Positions 15,930 to 24,249 of a stretch of 64,000 nt of DNA are shown piece after piece. The first letter of the stretch is position 1; each line of letters opens with the position of its first letter. Under the pieces are notes generated by a model. The model did not search any database. It was not told where the DNA came from and saw only the letters and a program-made list of their open reading frames with translations. Position numbers and translations under genes: made by a program. The stretch comes from an uncultured Prevotellaceae bacterium (GTDB lineage Bacteria; Bacteroidota; Bacteroidia; Bacteroidales; Bacteroidaceae). The stretch lies in the NCBI GenBank assembly GCA_900316985.1, contig ONFE01000002.1:102193-166192 (forward strand). The letters run 5' to 3'.

Positions 15930-16948
15930 TTGATGCCGCGCTTGTTCAAGGCATCGGAGTATTTGGCTGCATTGGCCAAATGTTCTGCATAGGTGCGGGC
16001 AAAATTATGTGTGCCGCTGAAATCCTCTTTCGCACACATATATAAATAATCGTGGTGCACCAGGTTGAGTACGGCATCAATACCGGCCACGGTCGGTATA
16101 CGGATAGGGCCTGGAGGAAGTCCCGTGTTGCGGTAGGTGTTGTAGGGACTGTTCACGGAGAGCATATTGTTATAGATACGCTTCAACGAGAAGTCTCCGA
16201 TGGCAAACTTCACCGTCGGGTCGGCCTGCAGGGGCATATCCGTTTTCAGACGGTTGTAGTACATACCGGCAATCATCGGCTTTTCCTTGTCGTTGGCGGT
16301 TTCCTCGTCGATGATGCTGGCCATCGTAATAACTTGCTCGGGTGTAAGGTTGAGCGCGTTGGCCTTCTCTGTGCGCTCTTTGTTCCAGAAAATATCGCTT
16401 TCCTTCTTCATACGGTCGAACAAGACTTCCGTGCTGACATTCCAATAAATGTCGTAAGTGTTGGGTATAAACATACATGGCATCGTCTCCGGTGTATAAC
16501 CGTATTTCTGGCAGATGGCAGAGTCACGCAAGGCAGTGATGATTTCGGTGCTGTCGAGCATCAACTTCTGAGACAGGGTGGCGGCCAAACGGTCCATTGT
16601 GCGTACGGATGGGATGGTCAGGTTGAGAGGTTCCTGCATCCCGTTCTTGATGTGGCGGAAGGCCGTGAATGCGCCTTCCGATGGCTTAATGCCGTAACGC
16701 CCGGTGCGTATTTTCTCTTTATACTTGGTATGACGTGCCAGCGTCTGGAAGGCGAAAATCCCGTGGAGAGAGGAGAAATCCTTGAGTTTCACCAGCACGG
16801 AGTCGATGTTATCGTCCTGATCAATGTAGAGATATTGGGTCTTATCCTTCCCGGTCATTGACGAGAAAAAGAAATAGTATATGATGCCTGCTATGAGCAG
16901 GATGCAGATGAGCATTGGAGCCACGTACTTGTTTGCGCTTACCTTCAT
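15926..16948 (-). CDS. mltG: Endolytic transglycosylase MltG
   Basis: From the ATG at 16948 the product is 340 residues with one N-terminal membrane helix (11-29) and a periplasmic YceG/MltG domain. The catalytic region is ITMASIIDEETAND, with E216 in the position expected for the active-site Glu, followed by MYYNRLKTDMPLQADPTVKF and PYNTYRNTGLPPGPI. MltG cleaves nascent glycan strands and limits their length. The 19-residue upstream extension is rejected because the -7 box lies within it. Downstream it overlaps the PagL-like gene. Confidence 0.93.
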   Translation of the reverse strand: MKVSANKYVAPMLICILLIAGIIYYFFFSSMTGKDKTQYLYIDQDDNIDSVLVKLKDFSSLHGIFAFQTLARHTKYKEKIRTGRYGIKPSEGAFTAFRHIKNGMQEPLNLTIPSVRTMDRLAATLSQKLMLDSTEIITALRDSAICQKYGYTPETMPCMFIPNTYDIYWNVSTEVLFDRMKKESDIFWNKERTEKANALNLTPEQVITMASIIDEETANDKEKPMIAGMYYNRLKTDMPLQADPTVKFAIGDFSLKRIYNNMLSVNSPYNTYRNTGLPPGPIRIPTVAGIDAVLNLVHHDYLYMCAKEDFSGTHNFARTYAEHLANAAKYSDALNKRGIK

Positions 16949-16974
16949 AATGCAATATGTTTTGAAAATCTTGG

Positions 16975-16982
16975 CAAAGTTA
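16975..16982 (-). promoter_or_regulatory. -7 box of mltG
   Basis: TAACTTTG on the minus strand, 26 nt before the mltG ATG. Confidence 0.6.
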
Positions 16983-17087
16983 CGAAAAGTTAAGCGCAAA
17001 AACAAATAAAAATAGTTTAAAATTGAATTGTCCTATGGAAGCGGCTAATTATTCACCGAAAAATTTCTTTATTTCGTCTTTTTAGAC

Positions 17088-17095
17088 TATCTTTG
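17088..17095 (+). promoter_or_regulatory. -7 box of the 4-alpha-glucanotransferase gene
   Basis: TATCTTTG ends 4 nt before the ATG at 17100, so the transcript is predicted to be leaderless or nearly so. Confidence 0.65.
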
Positions 17096-17099
17096 CGAT

Positions 17100-19784
17100 A
17101 TGAAACTGAAATTCAATATCCATTATAATACGGAATGGGGACAGCAGATGCACGTCGTAGTGAATTACCTCACAAGCGACCGCCACGAACGTGAACAGGA
17201 CTTCCTGATGCAGACCCAGGACGGCACAGAGTGGATGCTTGACGTGGTGTTGATGGAATCACGCCAGCGTTCCATACTTTCCTTCCACTATGTCTATCAA
17301 GTCGAAGACAGCGATGGGCATATTCTTCGAAGGGAATGGAATCAGGTGAAGCGAACCTATGCTGCCGACAGCATGAAAACTTTTGTCTTTGCCGACCTCT
17401 GGCGCGACCGTCCGCTCAACTATCCGCTCTATACTTATTTTAATAAGCGCTATGAGCCGGGCATCATGCCCCTGTCGTTACCTCTTTTCCGTAAGACCAT
17501 CATCTTCCGCGTATCAGCACCGCAGTTGCAAGAGGGAGAAACGCTGGCACTGATTGGAAATCATCCTGCCATCGGCAACTGGAATCCCACACGTTATCTG
17601 CCCTTGCAGCATATCGGTGAGTTTGATTGGATTCTTTCTGTGAATGTCGACGGTATGACTTTCCCGCTGGAATATAAATATGTAGTCATCGATGAGAAGA
17701 AACGCCAGTTGAAGACATGGGAGGAAGGTGACAACCGCACAAATCAGGAACATACGGTAGGAGACGGTGAAGTGCTTGTCCTTTACGGCGATTCCCTACG
17801 GCTGAAGGAAACCCCGATGAAAGCAGCCGGAGTTGTCGTTCCAGTCTTCTCCTTGCGCTCGGAGCACAGTTTCGGCGTAGGCGACTTCGGTGACCTCAAA
17901 CGGATGGCCGATTGGGCTTCACTTGTAGGCCTTCGTATCATCCAACTGCTCCCCGTCAACGATACGACCAGCACTCACTCATGGACAGATTCCCATCCCT
18001 ACAATATCATATCGGCCTTTGCCCTTCATCCGCATTATATTGATTTGGAACAACTGCCGCCCTTGAAAGATGAGAAGAAATCTGCCCGCTTTATGCGTCA
18101 GCGCCGTGAACTCAATGCCATGCGTGACAGCGACTACCTGGCTGTTGACCGCGTGAAGTCGGCCTATGTACATCAGTCCTTTGTGGAGCAGGGGAGTGAT
18201 ACGATGAAATCTGATGCTTTCAAGACTTTCTTTAAAGATAATAAGGATTGGCTACCTGACTATGCAGCCTTCTGCGTGCTACGTGACAAGAACCGCACCT
18301 CCCGTGTGGCTGACTGGAAAGAACTGGAGCCCGGCCCTGAAGTGGAGGAAATCTATTACGTGCAATACCATCTTCATAGGCAGTTGAAAGGTGCAGCCGA
18401 CTATGCCCGCAGCAAGGGTGTTTCGCTAAAGGGCGACCTGCCTATCGGTGTCTATCGGGACAGTGTGGAAACATGGAAGCATCCCGAATTCTTCCATCTC
18501 GATATGCAGACGGGTACGCCTCCGGACATCTACCATCCCAATGGACAGAACTGGGGATTTCCAACCTATCGTTTAGATAATTCCAGTAAATCTGCTCCCC
18601 CCGCCAGACACGGGGATATGCTCAGTATTTCCGCTTGGTTCCGCCGCAGGTTTCAATGGATGGAACAATACTTTGACCTCTTTCGCATAGACCACGTTAT
18701 CGGATTCTTCCGCGTCTGGGAGATTCCTCAGACGTCCGTCTATGCCACAATGGGCCATTATCAGCCAGCATTGCCGATGAGTACCGAAGAAATAGAACAG
18801 ATGGGTCTGACTTTCCGGCAGGATCTCTACACTCGTCCTTTCATCAACGATTCCATTCTCGATAAGATTTTCGGCATCCACGCTCAGTATGTGAAGGACA
18901 ATTTCCTTATCCGGCAATCCTACGGTCTCTATTCCATCCAGGCCGAATACGATACACAACGTAAGGTTGAGCATGCTTTTCAAGGGCGTAATGATGAGAA
19001 CTCACTATGGATTCGCGAAGGACTCTACCGGCTCATCTCCAACGTTCTTTTCCTTGAAGACTCCCGTCAACCAGGTATGTATCATCCTCGTTTCGGCATC
19101 AACCGGGAGCCTGTATTCGAGATTTTGAGTCACGATGAGCGTGAGGCTTACATGCGTATTTATAATAGCTATTTCTTTGAACGTCACAACGGTTTCTGGG
19201 CTCATCATGCCATGATGCTGCTCAGTGAAATCTTGCAAGACACGCGTATGATGGTCTGTGCCGAAGATCTCGGTCTGCTGCCGGCCTCTGTACCACACGT
19301 TTTGGATGCCCTGCGAATATTGACACTTGAAGTACAGTCATTGCCAAAGGACTATGGTACAGAGTTCGCCCATCTGGAGGCCAACCCTTACCGAAGTGTG
19401 GCCACGATAAGTACTCACGACATGTCACCCTTGCGTCTTTGGTGGGAGGAGAATATGGGTCGCACACAACGGTACTTTACAACAATGATGCAACGTGAAG
19501 GGCGCGCTCCCCTACAACTCACCGCGCCAATGGCCGAGGAAATCATTGCGCGCCACATGTACTGTCCGTCGATGCTCTGCCTGCTCAGTATCCAGGACTT
19601 ACTTTCCATGGATGCAATGCTTCGGGCAAAAGATGTCCGAGCTGAGCGTATTAATGAGCCTTACGACAGTTACAACCAATGGAAGTATCGGATGAACGTG
19701 ACTATCGAGCAACTTATGGAGGCACGCCAGTTCAATCAGAAACTTCACACGATGGTTCTGCGGAGTAGGAGAGGAGAAAGTTGA
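17100..19784 (+). CDS. malQ: 4-alpha-glucanotransferase, GH77, DPE2 type with CBM20
   Basis: The 894-residue product begins with two starch-binding-like modules. The second is a clear CBM20 (residues about 138-240; LALIGNHPAIGNWNPTRYLP and a PLEYKYVVID core). The GH77 domain starts near 250 and holds the catalytic motifs FRIDHVIGFFRVW (nucleophile Asp), MVCAEDLGLLP (acid/base Glu) and TISTHDMSPLRLWW (third carboxylate). The tandem-CBM20 layout is that of plant DPE2, which transfers glucosyl units from maltose to branched glucans. It probably acts in cytoplasmic glycogen/malto-oligosaccharide metabolism; no signal peptide. It is followed 4 nt later by the phosphatase gene. Confidence 0.94.
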   Translation: MKLKFNIHYNTEWGQQMHVVVNYLTSDRHEREQDFLMQTQDGTEWMLDVVLMESRQRSILSFHYVYQVEDSDGHILRREWNQVKRTYAADSMKTFVFADLWRDRPLNYPLYTYFNKRYEPGIMPLSLPLFRKTIIFRVSAPQLQEGETLALIGNHPAIGNWNPTRYLPLQHIGEFDWILSVNVDGMTFPLEYKYVVIDEKKRQLKTWEEGDNRTNQEHTVGDGEVLVLYGDSLRLKETPMKAAGVVVPVFSLRSEHSFGVGDFGDLKRMADWASLVGLRIIQLLPVNDTTSTHSWTDSHPYNIISAFALHPHYIDLEQLPPLKDEKKSARFMRQRRELNAMRDSDYLAVDRVKSAYVHQSFVEQGSDTMKSDAFKTFFKDNKDWLPDYAAFCVLRDKNRTSRVADWKELEPGPEVEEIYYVQYHLHRQLKGAADYARSKGVSLKGDLPIGVYRDSVETWKHPEFFHLDMQTGTPPDIYHPNGQNWGFPTYRLDNSSKSAPPARHGDMLSISAWFRRRFQWMEQYFDLFRIDHVIGFFRVWEIPQTSVYATMGHYQPALPMSTEEIEQMGLTFRQDLYTRPFINDSILDKIFGIHAQYVKDNFLIRQSYGLYSIQAEYDTQRKVEHAFQGRNDENSLWIREGLYRLISNVLFLEDSRQPGMYHPRFGINREPVFEILSHDEREAYMRIYNSYFFERHNGFWAHHAMMLLSEILQDTRMMVCAEDLGLLPASVPHVLDALRILTLEVQSLPKDYGTEFAHLEANPYRSVATISTHDMSPLRLWWEENMGRTQRYFTTMMQREGRAPLQLTAPMAEEIIARHMYCPSMLCLLSIQDLLSMDAMLRAKDVRAERINEPYDSYNQWKYRMNVTIEQLMEARQFNQKLHTMVLRSRRGES

Positions 19785-19788
19785 GGAG

Positions 19789-20430
19789 ATGAAACAGTAT
19801 TCCACCTACATATTCGATTTGGATGGCACGTTGCTTGACACATTGCAGGACTTGGCCGTGAGTGTGAACTATGCACTCCGACAATGCTCGATGCCTGAGC
19901 GAACGCTGGATGAAGTGCGTCAGTTTGTTGGCAATGGCGTCAGGATGCTAATGAAACGTGCTGTTCCTCAAGGTGAAGATAATCCGCGCTTTCAAGAGGC
20001 CTTCGATATTTTCCGAAGTCATTATTTAGAGCATTCACTTGACACGACAGCTCCCTATCCTGGCATCATGGAGATGCTTGCCCGACTGAAGGCCAGTGGC
20101 AAGCGAATGGCTGTCGTGAGCAATAAGTTTGATGCGGCCACAAAGGAACTCATCCGCCATTTCTTCGGTGAACTGATTGAGGTGGCTATTGGTGAGAATG
20201 AGGCAGCTGGGGTCCGTAAGAAACCTGCTCCCGACACAGTGAACGAGGCTTTACGTCAGTTAGGGGTGGGAAAGGAAGATGCTGTCTATGTAGGCGACAG
20301 CGATGTGGATTTGCAGACGGCCAGAAACAGTGGGCTTCCTTGTATAAGCGTTCTTTGGGGATTCCGAGACCGTTCTTTTCTTCAGGATCATGGAGCTATG
20401 GATTTTGCCGATAGTCCCGAAAATATATGA
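19789..20430 (+). CDS. gph: HAD-family phosphoglycolate phosphatase-like hydrolase
   Basis: The 213-residue product carries the HAD motif I FDLDGTLLDT (nucleophile D10, acid/base D12), motif II AVVSNKF, and motif III/IV KKPAPDTV...VYVGDSDVDLQTA. The helical cap insertion after motif I (VGNGVRMLMKRA) is typical of phosphoglycolate phosphatases. It may repair 2-phosphoglycolate or act on another small phosphate ester; the substrate cannot be told from sequence. It is translationally linked to the preceding malQ (spacing 4 nt). Confidence 0.88.
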   Translation: MKQYSTYIFDLDGTLLDTLQDLAVSVNYALRQCSMPERTLDEVRQFVGNGVRMLMKRAVPQGEDNPRFQEAFDIFRSHYLEHSLDTTAPYPGIMEMLARLKASGKRMAVVSNKFDAATKELIRHFFGELIEVAIGENEAAGVRKKPAPDTVNEALRQLGVGKEDAVYVGDSDVDLQTARNSGLPCISVLWGFRDRSFLQDHGAMDFADSPENI

Positions 20431-20435
20431 TGTTT

Positions 20436-20966
20436 TTAATCTTCGGAATCAGCACCACGGAGAATGATGCTCGTGGCACCTAATGTGAAAAGGCTGCCGT
20501 CATCAATAATGCGACGTTCCCCTTGCTGGAGTTCCACGTTGTCCACGAATGTTCCCGTATTGCTGTTCAAATCGCGCAGAACATATTGTATCTGGCCGCG
20601 CTTGTTTCGGCTGACGGTGATGGCACAATGCGTCAAATCAACACTCGGATCGACCGTTTCAAATGGCGTGTTAATGCGATTACCCTTCTGGTAGCGGCCT
20701 ATCACGTTTTCACCTATTTTTAGCGGAATCACTTGCTTGTAATGAAAGCAGTTTTCTATAATTACAATAGAGCCGCAGCCTTCTTCGTTAGCCTGCTCGT
20801 CAGGATTCTCGTCTTTCTGGCGGTTATGGAGTTTGCTAACTCCGATTCGTATGCCGAACTGTTTGTTACATTCCGTACATTGAAAGACCAGTTGCTGGCC
20901 TTCTTCATATTTAGTTTCATCAAAAATGATGTAATTATCACACTTCGGACAACGAACGCGTTTCAT
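20436..20966 (-). CDS. FHA-domain protein with N-terminal zinc ribbon
   Basis: The 176-residue product starts with a zinc-ribbon (C6, C9, C30, C33: RCPKCD ... FQCTECNKQ), a MJ0042-like module. After a polar linker it has a forkhead-associated domain (residues about 80-172; GRYQKG, TVDPSVDLTHCAITV, LRDLNSNTGTFVDNVEL). FHA domains bind phosphothreonine peptides, so a cytoplasmic signalling or scaffold role is likely. It lies 27 nt downstream of the HU-CCDC81/SPOR gene and may be cotranscribed. No kinase partner is visible in the window. Confidence 0.88.
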   Translation of the reverse strand: MKRVRCPKCDNYIIFDETKYEEGQQLVFQCTECNKQFGIRIGVSKLHNRQKDENPDEQANEEGCGSIVIIENCFHYKQVIPLKIGENVIGRYQKGNRINTPFETVDPSVDLTHCAITVSRNKRGQIQYVLRDLNSNTGTFVDNVELQQGERRIIDDGSLFTLGATSIILRGADSED

Positions 20967-20993
20967 AACAAATAAGGATTATTCTTAATAACT

Positions 20994-22106
20994 TTAACCT
21001 TCTACCTTGTATACCCAAGCTTGGCTGAACTCTGAATACTCGCGCATTTCGTGGAGTGCATTATATGCCTCAGCCTCAGACTTGTATTGGTTGAAAATTA
21101 CTCTTGTGGTTGAATGACTGCTGAAAACAGCAGCCTCATTGAAACCAGCCTTGTGAAGTGTCTCCACATAGGCAGCAGCATTCTTCTTGCTCACATGTGA
21201 AGCCAACACTATGGTGTAGTAGGGGAGGTTCTGTTGTTCATACAGAGCATCTTGTTTGACATTGGAAGTATTTTGTGCTTTCGTTGTCTCTGCTGTTTCG
21301 CCCTTATCTCCCTTTTCGGCCTTTTCCTCTTTGGCACTCAGGTCTTCAGCTGTTATGCCCTTTACTTCGGCAACTCCTTGTATAGTTGTTTTAGGCAGAA
21401 TTCGCGTAAGGGTTTCAGTATTCATGTTGAGCATGCTCATCTCCTTATGCGATCCGTTATTCAACGGAGTGGAAATCAGAAAGAAAGCAAAGACGGCAAT
21501 GGCTGCAGCTGCGATGTTGCGCAGTACACTCACACGGATATGAATCTTGTCATCATTTTCATCTTCGACATATAGAGATGTCAGCTTCTTGTCCTCTTGG
21601 TCCTTTTCTTCTTTAATTACATTTTCTTTTACTGCCTCAATCTTGACAGGTTTTGTCTTTGTTTCCACTAAGGCAGGTGTAAGACTGACAAGTGGATCCA
21701 TTTCCACGCTACTTAGTCCATAGAGAGCAGGAGTCAGGATACCTGCCTCACAAGGATCAAACTCATAATTGCCATATTCGTTGACCCGAAGTGTGCCAAT
21801 ATCGTTCAGTTCATAATAGCCTTCATTCTCAATATGTTGCCGCAATTCGTTAACTTCATCCTCTATGCGAAGCAAGGCTTCTGGATAGGAGATATCGTAG
21901 GCTTCAATATAAGATTGTGCCAGCAACGAATCATTCATTTTCAAGGCTGGATTGAATCCGAGCGTACGTGTCGGCGGCAGGAACATCTGGTCGCTGTCGT
22001 CATAGTGAGCCTCTGAATAATGGGCCATAAAGCCACCGAGATCGGGAACGATCACGCAATCATTATCAAGAAGCAGAATTTCTATATGTCTTTCGAGTTC
22101 AATCAC
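20994..22106 (-). CDS. HU-CCDC81 and SPOR domain membrane protein
   Basis: The start is a GTG at 22106 (MIELERHIEILLLDNDCVIV), which matches the family N-terminus. The ATG at 22142 lies upstream of the -7 box and would not be transcribed. The 370-residue product has two N-terminal HU-like CCDC81-type domains (residues about 1-130), an acidic linker, one membrane helix (196-212) and a C-terminal SPOR domain (about 295-368; LPYYTIVLASHVSKKNAAAY). SPOR domains bind denuded septal peptidoglycan. HU-CCDC81/SPOR proteins have been proposed to link the chromosome to the cell wall in Bacteroidota. The first domain is cytoplasmic and the SPOR domain periplasmic by this topology. Confidence 0.87.
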   Translation of the reverse strand: MIELERHIEILLLDNDCVIVPDLGGFMAHYSEAHYDDSDQMFLPPTRTLGFNPALKMNDSLLAQSYIEAYDISYPEALLRIEDEVNELRQHIENEGYYELNDIGTLRVNEYGNYEFDPCEAGILTPALYGLSSVEMDPLVSLTPALVETKTKPVKIEAVKENVIKEEKDQEDKKLTSLYVEDENDDKIHIRVSVLRNIAAAAIAVFAFFLISTPLNNGSHKEMSMLNMNTETLTRILPKTTIQGVAEVKGITAEDLSAKEEKAEKGDKGETAETTKAQNTSNVKQDALYEQQNLPYYTIVLASHVSKKNAAAYVETLHKAGFNEAAVFSSHSTTRVIFNQYKSEAEAYNALHEMREYSEFSQAWVYKVEG

Positions 22107-22111
22107 GACTG

Positions 22112-22119
22112 CAAAAGTA
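22112..22119 (-). promoter_or_regulatory. -7 box of the HU-CCDC81/SPOR gene
   Basis: TACTTTTG on the minus strand ends 5 nt before the GTG at 22106, predicting a leaderless mRNA and deciding the start codon. Confidence 0.7.
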
Positions 22120-22203
22120 ATTCTTTTTCTTGGATTCTGCAAATATTTACAGTCTTAAAAAATAAAAATCGTGAAAAACGTGTGCCGATTCCATTTTTTA
22201 TTG

Positions 22204-22211
22204 TACTTTTG
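22204..22211 (+). promoter_or_regulatory. -7 box of rfbC
   Basis: TACTTTTG lies 9 nt before the ATG at 22221, which fixes that start rather than the in-frame upstream codons inside the divergent gene. Confidence 0.65.
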
Positions 22212-22220
22212 CAAAACAAT

Positions 22221-22769
22221 ATGGAATACAAGGAAACAGACATTAAAGGCGTGTGGGTGATTGAGCCTAAAGTGTTCAACGATGCCCGCGGCTATTTCTT
22301 CGAAGCCTGGAAGAAAGAAGAATTCGAAAGCCATATCGGTTCCGTTAATTTCGTTCAGGATAATGAGTCGAAGAGTTCCCGGGGTGTCCTCCGCGGCCTT
22401 CACTATCAGAAAGGAGAATTCTCGCAAGCAAAACTCGTGCGTGTCATCAGCGGAACAGTCATTGATGTAGCTGTGGATATTCGTCGTAGTTCACCTACAT
22501 TTGGCCGTTATGTGGCCGTGGAATTGAGTGCTGAAAATAAGCGTCAGCTTTTCATACCACGTGGAATGGCTCACGGATTTCTCGTACTCAGTGACGAAGC
22601 TGTGTTCACCTATAAGGTAGACAATGTGTATGCACCGCAGGCAGAGGCCAGTATCCGGTTTGACGATCCCACCATCGGTATAGAATGGCCCATTGATCCC
22701 GCAGAAATGTTGCTTAGTCCCAAGGATCAGAATGGGAAGAGCCTGCAAGATGCAGAACTCTTCGAATAA
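22221..22769 (+). CDS. rfbC: dTDP-4-dehydrorhamnose 3,5-epimerase
   Basis: From MEYKETDIKGVWVIEPKVF the product is 182 residues, the normal size for RmlC. Diagnostic motifs are FVQDNESKSSRGVLRGLHYQ (the catalytic His lies in RGLHYQ), VDVRRSSPTFG-like VDIRRSSPTFGRYV and FIPRGMAHGFLVL. It epimerises C3 and C5 of dTDP-4-keto-6-deoxyglucose on the way to dTDP-L-rhamnose. rfbA, rfbB and rfbD are not beside it, so the rest of the pathway must lie elsewhere. Confidence 0.93.
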   Translation: MEYKETDIKGVWVIEPKVFNDARGYFFEAWKKEEFESHIGSVNFVQDNESKSSRGVLRGLHYQKGEFSQAKLVRVISGTVIDVAVDIRRSSPTFGRYVAVELSAENKRQLFIPRGMAHGFLVLSDEAVFTYKVDNVYAPQAEASIRFDDPTIGIEWPIDPAEMLLSPKDQNGKSLQDAELFE

Positions 22770-22798
22770 GGGAAGAACCATATTCACCTAATTAATAT

Positions 22799-23590
22799 AT
22801 GACGAAGGTACTACCGCTCATTTTGCTGCTATTCCTGCTTACCGCTTGTGGAAATAAGGAAAAGCCTATAACAGCGCCTGTAGAGGACGCTTCCGCCAAG
22901 AAGATGCTCCAAGGTATCTGGCTTGACGAGGAAAGCGGTGAACCTTCATTTCGTGCTGAAGGAGACACGATTTATTATCCTGACTCCACTAGTGCCCCTG
23001 TGCATTTTTACATTATAGCGGATTCGATTGTGCTTGACGGTTCAAGAACACTTCGCTATGCTATATTGAAGCAATCTGCCAATATTTTTCAATTTGTCAA
23101 TCAAAATGGCGAAGTTGTGAAACTTGTCAAGAGCGTTGATAAGACAGACAATGAGGTTTTCGAAACGGAACAGCCTATTGCTCTCAATCAGCGGAAGACT
23201 ATTAAACGAGACACTATTGTGGGAACAGGAAATGAGCGTTATCACTGCTACGTACAGGTGAATCCCACTACCTACAAGGTGTATAAACAGACATACAATG
23301 ACGATGGACTACAGGTTGACAACATTTACTATGACAATAGTATTCACGTGGCTGTATTCCGGGGAAATGCGCGTGTCTATACGCACGATTTTCACAAACA
23401 GGACTTTACCCGTCTGGTTCCGAAGGACTTTATCAACCAATGCATCTTGAGTGATATGGTATTGAAGTCGTCTAATGCCGAAGGTGTGCATTATGAAGCG
23501 CAGTTGGCTATACCTGACACCCCCAGTATCTACCTTGTAGACGTGGCCATCACCTACAAAGGTGCTATGCGGATGAATATTGCTGAATAG
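22799..23590 (+). CDS. Lipoprotein, possibly DUF4738 family
   Basis: The 263-residue product has a lipoprotein signal (PLILLLFLLTACGNKEKP; lipobox LTAC, lipidated Cys17). The mature part is beta-rich and starts with LQGIWLDEESGEPSFRAEGDTIYY, resembling the lipocalin-like opening of several Bacteroidota lipoprotein families; the remainder (YHCYVQVNPTTYKVYKQTY) fits what I recall of DUF4738, a weak assignment. Function unknown. It follows rfbC by 29 nt on the same strand and may share its transcript. Confidence 0.75.
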   Translation: MTKVLPLILLLFLLTACGNKEKPITAPVEDASAKKMLQGIWLDEESGEPSFRAEGDTIYYPDSTSAPVHFYIIADSIVLDGSRTLRYAILKQSANIFQFVNQNGEVVKLVKSVDKTDNEVFETEQPIALNQRKTIKRDTIVGTGNERYHCYVQVNPTTYKVYKQTYNDDGLQVDNIYYDNSIHVAVFRGNARVYTHDFHKQDFTRLVPKDFINQCILSDMVLKSSNAEGVHYEAQLAIPDTPSIYLVDVAITYKGAMRMNIAE

Positions 23591-23616
23591 GTCTTAACCT
23601 TGTATAAGACTTAAAA

Positions 23617-24249
23617 TCATTGCTTGCTTGAACGTTTCTTGATCTGCTTCTTGACAATGAAGTAGAGGGCTGCCACCAAGACGATGGCAATAATGATGTA
23701 TTTGATGTAGTCACCGTATTCAAGAATCTTATCGTGTAGTTGTTCTTCTGGGACGATAGTGTGAAGATACCAACCGAGGGCGGCTAATATGATGTTCCAT
23801 GCACCAGCCCCTACCGTTGTATATAGCAGGAAATGACCATAATGCATCTTGGCAAGTCCCGCCGGAATGCTTATCAAATGTCGGATTCCTGGAATTAGGC
23901 GGCCTGTAATGGTAGCCAGTTTTCCATGATTATCGAAGTATTTTTCACTCTTCTCCACCTTCTCCTGATTGAGCAGGCAAAGATGGCCAAGACGGCTATT
24001 AGCAAAGCGATAAATGACAGGACGGCCTACATAATAAGCCACCACATAGTTGATGGTTGCACCGAGGTCGGCTCCTAATGTGGCAAAGAGGATAACGAGC
24101 CACATATTCAGATTGCCTCCGGCTGCATGATAGGCGGCAGGTGAGACAACTAATTCTGAAGGTACAGGAACTACCGTGGATTCAAGCATCATCAGAAAAA
24201 AGATGGTGGGGTAGTTGAGGTTGTTCAGAAGAGATGTGATGAAATTCAT
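23617..24249 (-). CDS. DedA/VTT family membrane protein
   Basis: The 210-residue product has the SNARE-associated (VTT) domain: ESTVVPVPSELVVSPAAY near the N-terminus and the conserved FxGRxxPGxR-type loop ITGRLIPGIRHLISIPAG mid-protein, with about five membrane helices and a basic tail. DedA proteins include lipid scramblases that recycle undecaprenyl phosphate or phosphatidylethanolamine; which one this is cannot be told. The start overlaps the upstream TPR gene by 4 nt. Confidence 0.9.
   Translation of the reverse strand: MNFITSLLNNLNYPTIFFLMMLESTVVPVPSELVVSPAAYHAAGGNLNMWLVILFATLGADLGATINYVVAYYVGRPVIYRFANSRLGHLCLLNQEKVEKSEKYFDNHGKLATITGRLIPGIRHLISIPAGLAKMHYGHFLLYTTVGAGAWNIILAALGWYLHTIVPEEQLHDKILEYGDYIKYIIIAIVLVAALYFIVKKQIKKRSSKQ

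Noticed and set aside
22107-22142. Upstream ATG for the HU-CCDC81/SPOR protein
   Set aside because: It lies upstream of the -7 box; the GTG at 22106 matches the family N-terminus.
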